A stretch of 64,000 bases of DNA from an uncultured Methylococcaceae bacterium (lineage in GTDB: Bacteria; Pseudomonadota; Gammaproteobacteria; Methylococcales; Methylomonadaceae). The stretch's first letter is position 1; each line of letters begins with the position of its first letter. Both the position numbers and the translations under genes were made by a program. Below are positions 35,500 through 43,759 of this stretch, one piece after another. The notes beneath the pieces are model-generated. The model had not been told where the DNA came from. It searched no databases and saw nothing but the letters and a program-made list of their open reading frames with translations. Where the stretch lies: the NCBI GenBank assembly GCA_903928685.1, contig CAIYRS010000050.1, positions 26,073 to 90,072 on the forward strand. The letters are read 5' to 3'.

Positions 35500-37326
35500 A
35501 TGATAGACAGAAAATCACCTTGTGATACCAAAGAACCGCGTCATCGCCCAAATATAAAGTCGGCACTAAACCAAGGCAGCGTGATGCTGGCACTGTTGTT
35601 AACCGCAAGCGGGTTTGCAGAAGCAGCAAGCACTGGGGCAGCGGCAGGCGGACAGTGGCAAACCGCTGGCGGCACAGCGCAAGGCACTCGTTTTAGTGCA
35701 CTTAAAGACATTAACACCACCAACGTAAAACAGTTAAAAGAAGAATTCGCCTTAAAAACCCCTGTTAAAGGCCGCTTTATGGGCGAGCCCTTGGTGGTTG
35801 GCAATATGCTTTACGTGGTTACGCCTTTCCCCAATAGACTGATTGCCTATGACCTTAGCAATAAAGGCAAAATCAAATGGACATATTCCTCTGGCATCGA
35901 CCGTTATGCCAAAGGCGCAAATTGCTGCGGCGGCATCAATCGTGGCGCGGCTTATGCCGATGGCAAAGTTGTCTTTAACTTGCTAGACAATACTGTGGTG
36001 GCTGTCGATGCTGTCACGGGCAAGCAAGTCTGGCGCAGAAATCTTGCCGATCCGCATACAGGTGTCACCATGACGGTTGCGCCGATTATTGTGAAAGGCA
36101 AAGTGATTACCGCATCGTCCAGTGGCGAGATGGGCGTACGCGGTTGGATTCAAGCACTTGACCTGAAAACCGGCACTCCACTCTGGCGCGCCTACAATAC
36201 TGGCCCGGATGCGGATGTGTTGATCGACCAAAAATTCCGCGATAACTCTATTTACTACAAAGGCCAAAAAGATCTTGGCGCGACTACTTGGCCCAACAAA
36301 CGCGGCTGGTTGCTGGGTGGCAGTGCCGCTTGGGCGTACCTCACTTACGATCCTGAACTGGATTTACTGTTCTACGGCACTAGCCAACCAGGCGTGTGGA
36401 ATGCCGATATGCGTAAAGGTGACAACAAATGGGGAGCATCCATTTTTGCCAGAAAACCGGATACCGGGACAGCGGTCTGGGCTTATCAATTTACCCCGCA
36501 CGATAGCTGGGATTACGATGCCGCCACTGAAAACATCGCCGTTAACCAAACGGTAACCGTCAACGGCATCAGCCATAACAAGCTACTGGTACATTTCAAT
36601 AAAAACGGTTTTGCCTATGTGTTTGACCGCATGACAGGTGAAGTTTTAAAAGCCCCGCAATTTGGTGCCGAAGTTAATTGGGCGGCAAAAATTGATTTCA
36701 GCGTCGATGCCAAAACCGGACTGCCTTCGGTATTGCCAGCGATTGATGAAAATATGCGCGTACATGAAGGCAAAGTGACTGAAAACATCTGCCCTTCTGT
36801 GCTTGGTGCAAAAGGTTGGGAGCCAGGGGCGTTCTCGCCTGATACCAATTTGTTTTATATGCCAACCTTTAACTTGTGCAGTAATTTGGAAGCGTTGCGG
36901 GCGGAATTCATTTCCGGCGCACCGTATATGGGTACGGATTACAGCATTAAACCCGGCAAAGATATGACTTACGTCAGCGAGTTGATTGCTTGGGATGCCA
37001 CAGCCACTGATCCAAAGCTGCATAAAAAATGGGGCGTTAAAGAACCCGCAATGATTTACGGGGGCGTGTTAAGTACACGTGGCGGCTTGGTTTTTTACAC
37101 CACACAAGCGCAAGATTTTCTTAAATTGCCACCCGCTTTGAAGGCTTTGGATGCCCAAAACGGCACACCATTATGGAATGTCACCTTGCAATGTAACACC
37201 GTCGGCAACCCGATTAGTTTCCAAGGGCCTGATAAAAAACAACGTATCGCGGTGTTTAGTGATGATGCTTGTACGGGCAAAAAAGTCACCACGGGCGGCA
37301 CAGTCCATGTCTACAAACTGCCTTAA
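35500..37326 (+). CDS. xoxF: XoxF-like PQQ-dependent alcohol dehydrogenase
   Basis: Periplasmic quinoprotein that oxidises methanol or related alcohols and passes electrons to cytochrome c. 608 residues: an export signal after a basic stretch, then the eight-bladed propeller. The adjacent Cys pair is C142-C143 (GANCCGG). Glu210 (GEMGVRGW) and the W-D338-Y-D340 motif give the catalytic Asp and the extra Asp linked to lanthanides. Where the family has GTGNP with a metal-binding Asn, this protein has GTSQP (Gln296). With xoxJ and xoxG it forms an operon. Because of the Gln, the exact clade and substrate are uncertain. Start supported by TAGGAG. Confidence 0.88.
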   Translation: MIDRKSPCDTKEPRHRPNIKSALNQGSVMLALLLTASGFAEAASTGAAAGGQWQTAGGTAQGTRFSALKDINTTNVKQLKEEFALKTPVKGRFMGEPLVVGNMLYVVTPFPNRLIAYDLSNKGKIKWTYSSGIDRYAKGANCCGGINRGAAYADGKVVFNLLDNTVVAVDAVTGKQVWRRNLADPHTGVTMTVAPIIVKGKVITASSSGEMGVRGWIQALDLKTGTPLWRAYNTGPDADVLIDQKFRDNSIYYKGQKDLGATTWPNKRGWLLGGSAAWAYLTYDPELDLLFYGTSQPGVWNADMRKGDNKWGASIFARKPDTGTAVWAYQFTPHDSWDYDAATENIAVNQTVTVNGISHNKLLVHFNKNGFAYVFDRMTGEVLKAPQFGAEVNWAAKIDFSVDAKTGLPSVLPAIDENMRVHEGKVTENICPSVLGAKGWEPGAFSPDTNLFYMPTFNLCSNLEALRAEFISGAPYMGTDYSIKPGKDMTYVSELIAWDATATDPKLHKKWGVKEPAMIYGGVLSTRGGLVFYTTQAQDFLKLPPALKALDAQNGTPLWNVTLQCNTVGNPISFQGPDKKQRIAVFSDDACTGKKVTTGGTVHVYKLP

Positions 37327-37352
37327 CCGCCAGTTTGCAAGGTAACTTCGGC

Positions 37353-38219
37353 ATGAAGCGACATTCCCAGCGCATAAAATCCGCCACTGCTGCGTTGCTG
37401 CTTATGGCAACCATGACAGCGGAAAGCAGTGAATTCCGCGTTTGTGCAGAACCGGACAACCTGCCCTATTCCAATCGCTTACGGGAAGGTTTTGAAAACA
37501 AAATTGCGGCGCTGCTTGCCAAAGATTTACACGCCAAGCTGCGTTTCACTTGGCAAAAACAACGGCAAGGCTATATTCGGGAAACCCTCAATGCCGGGCT
37601 TTGCGATGTGGTTATGGGTGTGCCTTTCGGTTATCAACGGGTGCTATCAACGCAACCGTATTACCGCTCCGGCTATGTCTACATTAGCAAAAGTCAGCGT
37701 CATCTGAATTTGCAATCGTTTGATGATCCGGTACTGAAAACCCTAAAGATTGGCTTGCACGCCATCGGCAATGACGGCGCAAACTCACCACCTGCCCATG
37801 CGCTTGCTGGTCGCGGCATTGTCGATAACGTCGTTGGCTATTCTATGTGGGGAGAGGCCAGCGTTAAAAACCCGCAAGGCCAACTGATTGCTGCCGTCGC
37901 CAAAGGTGAAATCGACATCGCGATGGTTTGGGGACCAATCGGTGGTTATTTTACCAAGCCATACGGCAAAGCCCTTACCGTAACCGAACTGCCAGCCGAT
38001 GCCGACATGCCAGAACAGCCGTTTGCTTTTGATATAGCCATGGGCGTTCGGAAAGATGACCACGCATTGGCGGAAAAACTGGATAACAGCCTAAAACGCA
38101 ATCGCCGCAAAATTGACGACATTCTTACGGCTTACAACATCCCACGCCTTCAACCAATCACAGCTTCAGCGCCTTCACCAGCAAAACAACCGGGCGCTGA
38201 ACTTAACAACCAACATTAA
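37353..38219 (+). CDS. xoxJ: XoxJ/MxaJ-like periplasmic binding protein
   Basis: 288 residues from the ATG at 37353. A signal peptide (TAALLLMATMTAESSE) precedes an SBP_bac_3-type fold: EFRVCAEPDNLPYSNR, GLCDVVMGVPFGYQRVLST, GEIDIAMVWGPIGGYFTKP. XoxJ is thought to help activate or mature the dehydrogenase. It follows the dehydrogenase by 26 bases. The longer in-frame start would overlap that gene and lack a signal peptide. Confidence 0.9.
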   Translation: MKRHSQRIKSATAALLLMATMTAESSEFRVCAEPDNLPYSNRLREGFENKIAALLAKDLHAKLRFTWQKQRQGYIRETLNAGLCDVVMGVPFGYQRVLSTQPYYRSGYVYISKSQRHLNLQSFDDPVLKTLKIGLHAIGNDGANSPPAHALAGRGIVDNVVGYSMWGEASVKNPQGQLIAAVAKGEIDIAMVWGPIGGYFTKPYGKALTVTELPADADMPEQPFAFDIAMGVRKDDHALAEKLDNSLKRNRRKIDDILTAYNIPRLQPITASAPSPAKQPGAELNNQH

Positions 38220-38233
38220 GAGGTAAACCTATC

Positions 38234-38641
38234 ATGCGAGTTTTATCGAACCCTATTAACGCCAGCCTGCAACTTGTGGTTATCCTCGCGGGCATCGGCC
38301 TGGCACAAGCCGCAGACCCGATACAAACCACCAAACCCCTATGCCCAAAACCCACCCAAGATATGGCGATAGAAGGCCGTCGGGCGTTTTTGCGGATGAA
38401 TTGCTATAGCTGTCATGGCATGAACGCCCACGGCGCCAGCATGGGGCCAAGCTTGGTTGGTACAGAAAGCGGCGATGTCCGGGAAGCGGTACTTCAAGGC
38501 GAAGACGGCGGAATGCCATCGTTTAAAAATAATCTGTGTGCCAATGACATCCGCAACCTGACCGCTTATCTACAATTGCTCGGCACAGGCTCAGAACCCA
38601 CTTTCACCCATTGGTGGGAAGATGGTATACCGTCGAAATAA
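38234..38641 (+). CDS. xoxG: XoxG-like cytochrome c
   Basis: 135 residues with a signal peptide (VVILAGIGLAQAAD). A single CYSCH haem site lies in FLRMNCYSCHGMNAHGAS; the distal Met is in GGMPSFKNNL. It is the likely electron acceptor of the adjacent dehydrogenase, working in the periplasm. Last gene of the three-gene operon; 14 bases after xoxJ. Confidence 0.9.
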   Translation: MRVLSNPINASLQLVVILAGIGLAQAADPIQTTKPLCPKPTQDMAIEGRRAFLRMNCYSCHGMNAHGASMGPSLVGTESGDVREAVLQGEDGGMPSFKNNLCANDIRNLTAYLQLLGTGSEPTFTHWWEDGIPSK

Positions 38642-38996
38642 TGCCTCTACTGGCTGCTGAGTTTAGTAAGTAACCATTCAAAAAATTTTTCACCATAGCG
38701 ATTGTTGAAGCATTTTAATTGAGGCGTACAAAACCTGTTTTGTACGCCTCAACATGTTCAACAACTCATACACGACTACTTATAAACAAGATGTGCTGTA
38801 TTCAAACGGCATAAAATCAATGAAGCGTATCTATCGCGTTTCACCCGATGCAACACCTTCTAACGTCAACACATCCTATAACTGAGATTCATCAGTTATA
38901 AATCCGCCATTGTTTCAATCGTTTCAATTACTGACTGCATCATCGGATAGCTGTCATACTTGCAGTCAACTTATGACTCCCGTTGGAAATGCCATC
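38642..38996. other. 355-bp spacer with two palindromes
   Basis: Holds the 30-bp palindrome at 38721, a degenerate copy of the nif-cluster REP-like family at about 38790-38879 (GATGTGCTG, GGCATAAA, ACATCCTA), and a 9-bp inverted repeat TATAACTGA/TCAGTTATA at 38877-38900 shortly before the response regulator. Confidence 0.5.
38721..38750. promoter_or_regulatory. 30-bp palindrome after the xox operon
   Basis: GAGGCGTACAAAAC pairs exactly with GTTTTGTACGCCTC around two bases. Its centre is nearly the same as the palindrome at 17586-17609. No T-run follows, so an operator or mobile short repeat is possible, as is a hairpin terminator for xoxG. Confidence 0.5.
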
Positions 38997-39713
38997 ATGT
39001 CAGCCTTACATAAATTGCTTTTTGTTGATGATGAGCAAGACCTTAGAGAAATTGTTTTGGAGTATTTTGGTACCCAATACCAAGTAAGCACTGCCGAAAA
39101 TGCCGAGGCCGCACGGGCGATATTTAAAAATGCGCCGCCTACCGTGGCAATTTTGGATGTGCGGATGCCTGGTGAAGACGGCTTATCGCTAGCACGATGG
39201 ATACACGACAATTACCCATTCACAGGTATTGTCATGCTGACTACCGCCGCTGAGGTGATTGATCGGGTCATCGGTTTAGAATTAGGTGCTGATGATTACA
39301 TTGGTAAACCGTTTGATTTACGCGAATTGTCGGCACGGGTAAAAAGTGTGTCCCGACGCATGGCTGCTAAAGCCGAAGCCAGTCAACAAACCATCAAAAG
39401 CCCACTACATAAAGTTAAGCTGGGACAATGCGAGCTGGATTTGCGTGAACACCGCTTGTATGACGGACAAGGAGCGGAAATTGCCATCACCTCAATGGAA
39501 TTTGATTTATTAAAAGTGTTTGCCGAACACCCTAATAAAGTCATGAATCGTGACCAAATTATGGCGCTGGCTTGCCACAAAGATTGGGATGTGTTTGATC
39601 GCTCCATTGATCTGCGGGTAATGCGCTTACGCCGCAAGATTGAAGCCGACCCCGATAAACCCGAAGTGTTAAAAACGGTTCGTGGCGCTGGCTACATGCT
39701 GTTACAGCCATGA
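38997..39713 (+). CDS. OmpR-family response regulator
   Basis: 238 residues from the ATG at 38997 (MSALHKLLFVDDEQ). A receiver domain with phospho-acceptor Asp54 (AILDVRMPGEDG) and KPFDL precedes the winged-helix Trans_reg_C domain (EIAITSMEFDLLKVFAEHPN, DRSIDLRVMRLRRKIE, VRGAGYML). It is the partner of the overlapping kinase gene. The neighbourhood suggests control of the dehydrogenase operon or the secreted proteins, not shown. Confidence 0.92.
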   Translation: MSALHKLLFVDDEQDLREIVLEYFGTQYQVSTAENAEAARAIFKNAPPTVAILDVRMPGEDGLSLARWIHDNYPFTGIVMLTTAAEVIDRVIGLELGADDYIGKPFDLRELSARVKSVSRRMAAKAEASQQTIKSPLHKVKLGQCELDLREHRLYDGQGAEIAITSMEFDLLKVFAEHPNKVMNRDQIMALACHKDWDVFDRSIDLRVMRLRRKIEADPDKPEVLKTVRGAGYMLLQP

Positions 39714-41653
39714 ACGTTAATAACTGCGAGGCATCAGACCAAGCTATCGACATCCGCTATCGCGCCACCATTATCGGCATTACCTTACCGTTGATTGCCT
39801 TAGTGCTGCTGCTATCCATTGGGCACTATGTGGTTTGGCAGGATTTAATCCGTTCGTGGTCAACAGGCAGCGACACCGTTATTACCTCTACACAACTACA
39901 ATCACTTTTAGCATGGCAACTCATTTATTATGTCGTGTTGTTGCTAGCAATTGGTGCAACTGCACTACTTGCCCAAAGGCTTTTGCGGCAAAAATTTATT
40001 ATCCCCGTGCAGCAAATCGTGAGGTTTTTACAACAAGCTTGTAACCAACAATCCCCCAATCCACCCCCGCTACCTGAGCGCTGGAAAGCAACAATGGCTA
40101 TCATCGCCCAATGCTTCCAAGCCCATCAAACCGCCTTGCAACAATTGCAAGCGGGTGAAGCCTTTAAACGCGCCGTAGTCGATAGCTCCATATTGGCGGT
40201 TATCGCTATGAACCAACAAGGCAAAATTATTGAGATTAACCATGCTGCTGAACATATTTTTGGTTTCCAAGCCGAGCAAATGCTTGGGCAAGACCTAGCC
40301 GACAAAATTATCCCTGAACGTTACCGCGCCGCACACCGAGCGGGCTTGCAGCGGCATTTGCTGACCGGACAAGCCAAAGCCATTGGTATTAATCTCGAAT
40401 TGAATGCCTTACACGCAAACGGACTTGAATTTCCCATAGAGTTAACGATTTTTGTTACCCCAATTGACGGTGGCGTTTCCTATACCGCATTTATTGCCGA
40501 CCACACCCTGCGTAGGCAAGCCGAAGAACAAGTTGCTCAGCAACGTGAGGCACTCGTACAAAGTGAAAAGCTGTCATCCATGGGGGCATTATTGGCAGGT
40601 GTGGCGCATGAGTTAAACAATCCCTTGGCGATTTTAATGGGGCGGGCGGCGTTGCTGGAAGAAAAGGCTAAAGATTCGGCGGTACAAGCCGATGCCGAAC
40701 GCATCCGTATTGCTGCTGAGCGTTGCGGGCGCATCGTTAAAACCTTTTTATCAATGGCAAGGCAAAAACCCGTTGAACGCAAATGGTCGTCGCTGAATGA
40801 TGTCGCTATGGGGGCAGCGGATTTATTAAATTACAGCTTACGTTCCAGTGGCATAAAACTGACTATGGTCTTGGATGAAGCCCTGCCGAATGTGGAAATA
40901 GATGCTGACAAAATCGGTCAAGTGCTGGTGAATTTAATCATCAATGCCCAACAAGCCTTATCGTCCATCACCAAAAACCGCCAATTACGCATACAAACAG
41001 GGATACACAACAATTTTCAGTTTTTGCAGCTGATTGACAATGGCTTAGGCGTACCTGAAATCATCAAGGAACGTATTTTTGAACCGTTTTTTACCACCAA
41101 AGTAGAAGGCATTGGCACTGGTATAGGCTTGTCAGTGAGTCGGGCGATTCTTCGTGAACACGGTGGCGAGCTGGTATTGGAAGCCTCCGCTGTGGGTGCA
41201 TCCTTCTTAATGACTTTGCCGTTACAAGAACCGAAATACAAAATCCGTTTCCAACGTACGGCTAACCAAACACGCGAAATCCAACATGAAGGTACCGTAT
41301 TAATCGTGGATGATGAACATGAAGTGGCCTTGGTATTAGCAGAGGTTTTAGGGTCGGCAGGTTATGACGTTTACATTGCCAATAGCGGCAACGATGCCCT
41401 GCTCTGGCTAGCCTCCAATCACTGCGATTTATTGTTTTCCGATGTGCGGATGCCAGATATGGACGGCATTACCTTATGGAAAAAACTACAAAAAAATTAT
41501 CCCAATTTAATCAAACACATGGCATTTATTACTGGCGATACGCTATCTACCAGCATTGCCCCTTTGATTGCAGAAACTGGATTACCTTATCTGGAAAAAC
41601 CGTTTTCACCAGAGGATGTATTGCAACTGGCGGCGCGGATTGAGCTTGGGTGA
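39710..41653 (+). CDS. Hybrid sensor histidine kinase with C-terminal receiver
   Basis: 647 residues. Two membrane helices (about 20-43 and 65-88), a short HAMP-like linker, a PAS domain (about 150-265, with NQQGKIIEINHAAEHIFGFQ), HisKA with His300 (LLAGVAHELNNPLAIL), an HATPase domain (NLIINAQQ, DNGLGVPE, GIGTGIGLSVS) and a receiver with Asp578 (LLFSDVRMPDMDG). The start overlaps the regulator gene by ATGA. The periplasmic loop is short, so sensing may occur in the membrane or through the PAS domain. Confidence 0.93.
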   Translation: MNVNNCEASDQAIDIRYRATIIGITLPLIALVLLLSIGHYVVWQDLIRSWSTGSDTVITSTQLQSLLAWQLIYYVVLLLAIGATALLAQRLLRQKFIIPVQQIVRFLQQACNQQSPNPPPLPERWKATMAIIAQCFQAHQTALQQLQAGEAFKRAVVDSSILAVIAMNQQGKIIEINHAAEHIFGFQAEQMLGQDLADKIIPERYRAAHRAGLQRHLLTGQAKAIGINLELNALHANGLEFPIELTIFVTPIDGGVSYTAFIADHTLRRQAEEQVAQQREALVQSEKLSSMGALLAGVAHELNNPLAILMGRAALLEEKAKDSAVQADAERIRIAAERCGRIVKTFLSMARQKPVERKWSSLNDVAMGAADLLNYSLRSSGIKLTMVLDEALPNVEIDADKIGQVLVNLIINAQQALSSITKNRQLRIQTGIHNNFQFLQLIDNGLGVPEIIKERIFEPFFTTKVEGIGTGIGLSVSRAILREHGGELVLEASAVGASFLMTLPLQEPKYKIRFQRTANQTREIQHEGTVLIVDDEHEVALVLAEVLGSAGYDVYIANSGNDALLWLASNHCDLLFSDVRMPDMDGITLWKKLQKNYPNLIKHMAFITGDTLSTSIAPLIAETGLPYLEKPFSPEDVLQLAARIELG

Positions 41654-41730
41654 AGTGAATTACACAAAAGAGCAGTCAAGCTTTGAAAAACAGCATCACG
41701 TTGATTTTTAAAATCAAAACTAAAAATACC

Positions 41731-42804
41731 ATGAACAAAAACCAAACCATCGCTTATCTCCGCCAATTATGCTGTTCGGGTTTAAATAAGGAAATTGTTG
41801 TCGCCGAATTTCTCCGAACCGTACAAATGGCGATTCCCTCCTGTAACAATTCTTTTTCCGGTTGTGATGAACATATTATCCCGTCTTATCACATCCTTGA
41901 TTTTGTCACGACCAACTTGGAAGAATCGCAGCTGGTCGCGTCTTATCTGACACCAAAGCGCAGGCAGTGTTTTGTTAACTGGTTTAAACAGCATTCGGTT
42001 TTAGCCGATGTGGCGGTATTTGATGAATCTTATTTTAAGTCGGACTTTTATAACCTGGTCTCCCGCCAATACGATCACCACCATATTCTTTGGGCACTTA
42101 TCAAACAAAATGGGAAAACCCTCGGCATGCTGTCCCTGTATCGTCCGCGCTTGCAAAAAGCCTTTACCAGTAACGATCAAGCGCTTTTGTCAGGATTATT
42201 GCCCTATGTGGCGCATGCGCTTCACGCTCCCGACAATATCGATGTTGAATACAATGCAAATGGGGCATCCGGCATTATTCTGCTGGATCAGCAAGGTGTT
42301 ATTGTGCATCTGAGTGACGAAGCGCAGCGCTTACTGATTTTGGCTTGCCATCCGGCAATCACCATTCATGCGGGTAAAAATAGGGTGGCCTTGTTAGCAA
42401 AATTGACGGCATTATGCCAACGATTAACAGCGGTTTTTCAAGGCCATCATGTCAGCCCGCCAACTTGGTGCCATATCGCTGCCAACGGGCGCTTTGTGTT
42501 TCGCGCCCAATGGTTAGCCCCGGTTAACTCAGGGCAACAGCGGCTTATCGGCATGACCATAGAACACCAAGAGCCAATCTTGTTACACCTGTTACGCCAA
42601 ATTAAGGCCTTGCCGCTATCACCCACGCAACGTGAAGTCTGTTTGATGCTGGCGCAAAATGTCAGCCAAGAAGACATTGCCCAACGTCTCCATATCAAGC
42701 TATCCACGGCGAAAGACCATATCCGTAAAATCTACCTAAAACTGGATATTCATCGGCGCGAGGAACTGCTTAGCTTGTTATCGCCAGCTGTCATTACCCG
42801 CTAA
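41731..42804 (+). CDS. LuxR-type transcriptional regulator
   Basis: 357 residues from the ATG at 41731. An N-terminal sensor region of about 280 residues with GAF/PAS-like features (GKTLGMLSLYRPR, GIILLDQQGVIVHLSDEAQR) ends in a LuxR helix-turn-helix: LSPTQREVCLMLAQNVSQED, IAQRLHIKLSTAKDHIRKIY. A TTG start at 41683 is possible. It follows the kinase by about 80 bases, on the same strand. Ligand unknown. Confidence 0.88.
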   Translation: MNKNQTIAYLRQLCCSGLNKEIVVAEFLRTVQMAIPSCNNSFSGCDEHIIPSYHILDFVTTNLEESQLVASYLTPKRRQCFVNWFKQHSVLADVAVFDESYFKSDFYNLVSRQYDHHHILWALIKQNGKTLGMLSLYRPRLQKAFTSNDQALLSGLLPYVAHALHAPDNIDVEYNANGASGIILLDQQGVIVHLSDEAQRLLILACHPAITIHAGKNRVALLAKLTALCQRLTAVFQGHHVSPPTWCHIAANGRFVFRAQWLAPVNSGQQRLIGMTIEHQEPILLHLLRQIKALPLSPTQREVCLMLAQNVSQEDIAQRLHIKLSTAKDHIRKIYLKLDIHRREELLSLLSPAVITR

Positions 42805-42882
42805 AAAAGCAATCTTGTTCGATAAAAATGCCCTACCTGAGGGGGGCGAATTGCCTTTATGCACTCGCCTATACTCTCCCTT

Positions 42883-42905
42883 GTTAGGTAAGAAATTTAC
42901 CTAAC
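42883..42905. promoter_or_regulatory. Inverted repeat GTTAGGTAA/TTACCTAAC
   Basis: 9-bp perfect arms around five bases, 34 bases ahead of the secreted protein gene; no T-run. Possible operator or mRNA leader hairpin. Confidence 0.4.
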
Positions 42906-42938
42906 GAATCCTTTTTGCACTTTTTTGAGAACATAACG

Positions 42939-43583
42939 ATGAAAATTTTACGCAATTCTGTCATGACTTTATTGGCATCAGCCACTGTCTTCGCCGCCAC
43001 TAGCGCATCGGCTTTACCGACAGGCTGGGTAGATTCCTTAACCGCATGGACAGCCACAGCATCATCGTGTTCTGTTGATGAATCAAGCTTTGGCAAATAC
43101 GAGTTTAACGGCTCACAATTTCGTTACCTAGGCACAAATATCAGCACCACGGTCGGCACACCACCATTTGTACTTAGCCAACCCATTGTTGTGCGTTGTA
43201 ATGTCACGCCTATCTATGATTATGTTAAAGGCTTGCCTGATGGCTTTATTCCTAACGCGGTCGCAAAAAGCCCCGATTGGAATACCTTAATCGTCGGTTA
43301 TAAAGATGCTGATGGTGTTTTAACCACTACTCGTGTATCTGCCGTTTTAAAAAGAGTTATCCGATCATCATTAGTGGAATCCACCGTCGCCACGTTTGAC
43401 AGCAATTTATTTACCAGCCTCGTTGCGCATGAAGATGTTAAGGCATTCACACATGCTTTTGATTTCCAAAACAATTCATATTATGTTGAATTAAGTTTGA
43501 CGCGCGCCAATACCTCAGTAATTACACCGACTGTTTATAGTGTTCGCTTGGCAAATGGCCATCTGCCAAATTCTCCTTTCTAA
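42939..43583 (+). CDS. Exported protein of unknown function
   Basis: 214 residues from the ATG at 42939. A signal peptide (MTLLASATVFAATSASA) is followed by a beta-rich domain with two Cys (SSCSVDESS and VVRCNVTPI), which may form a disulfide. No family recognised. It ends at a terminator whose sequence is repeated behind the next RTX gene, hinting at a shared history. Confidence 0.75.
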   Translation: MKILRNSVMTLLASATVFAATSASALPTGWVDSLTAWTATASSCSVDESSFGKYEFNGSQFRYLGTNISTTVGTPPFVLSQPIVVRCNVTPIYDYVKGLPDGFIPNAVAKSPDWNTLIVGYKDADGVLTTTRVSAVLKRVIRSSLVESTVATFDSNLFTSLVAHEDVKAFTHAFDFQNNSYYVELSLTRANTSVITPTVYSVRLANGHLPNSPF

Positions 43584-43604
43584 GCCGCAACAATAGCATG
43601 CCCC

Positions 43605-43640
43605 TATTCCAGCATGGGTTTACCCACGCTGGATTTCATT
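43605..43640 (+). terminator. Terminator-like hairpin after the exported protein gene
   Basis: ATTCCAGCATGGGTTTACCC then ACGCTGGAT; arms TCCAGC(A)TGGGT and ACCCACGCTGGA. The block from CCCCTATTCCAGCA onward is nearly identical to 45437-45473. Confidence 0.65.
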
Positions 43641-43759
43641 TGGCGCACACCCACTAATAATGGCTTTTAGCCAATTTAATAAGGACTGACACACCAGTAT
43701 CCATCCCATCCCGAAAATGGGGCGTTCGTTTCATCACTTATCAATTTAAGGCAACCGAC

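Noticed and set aside
37269..37352. A longer xoxJ start inside the dehydrogenase gene
   Set aside because: It removes the signal peptide from the N-terminus and overlaps 58 bases of the upstream gene.
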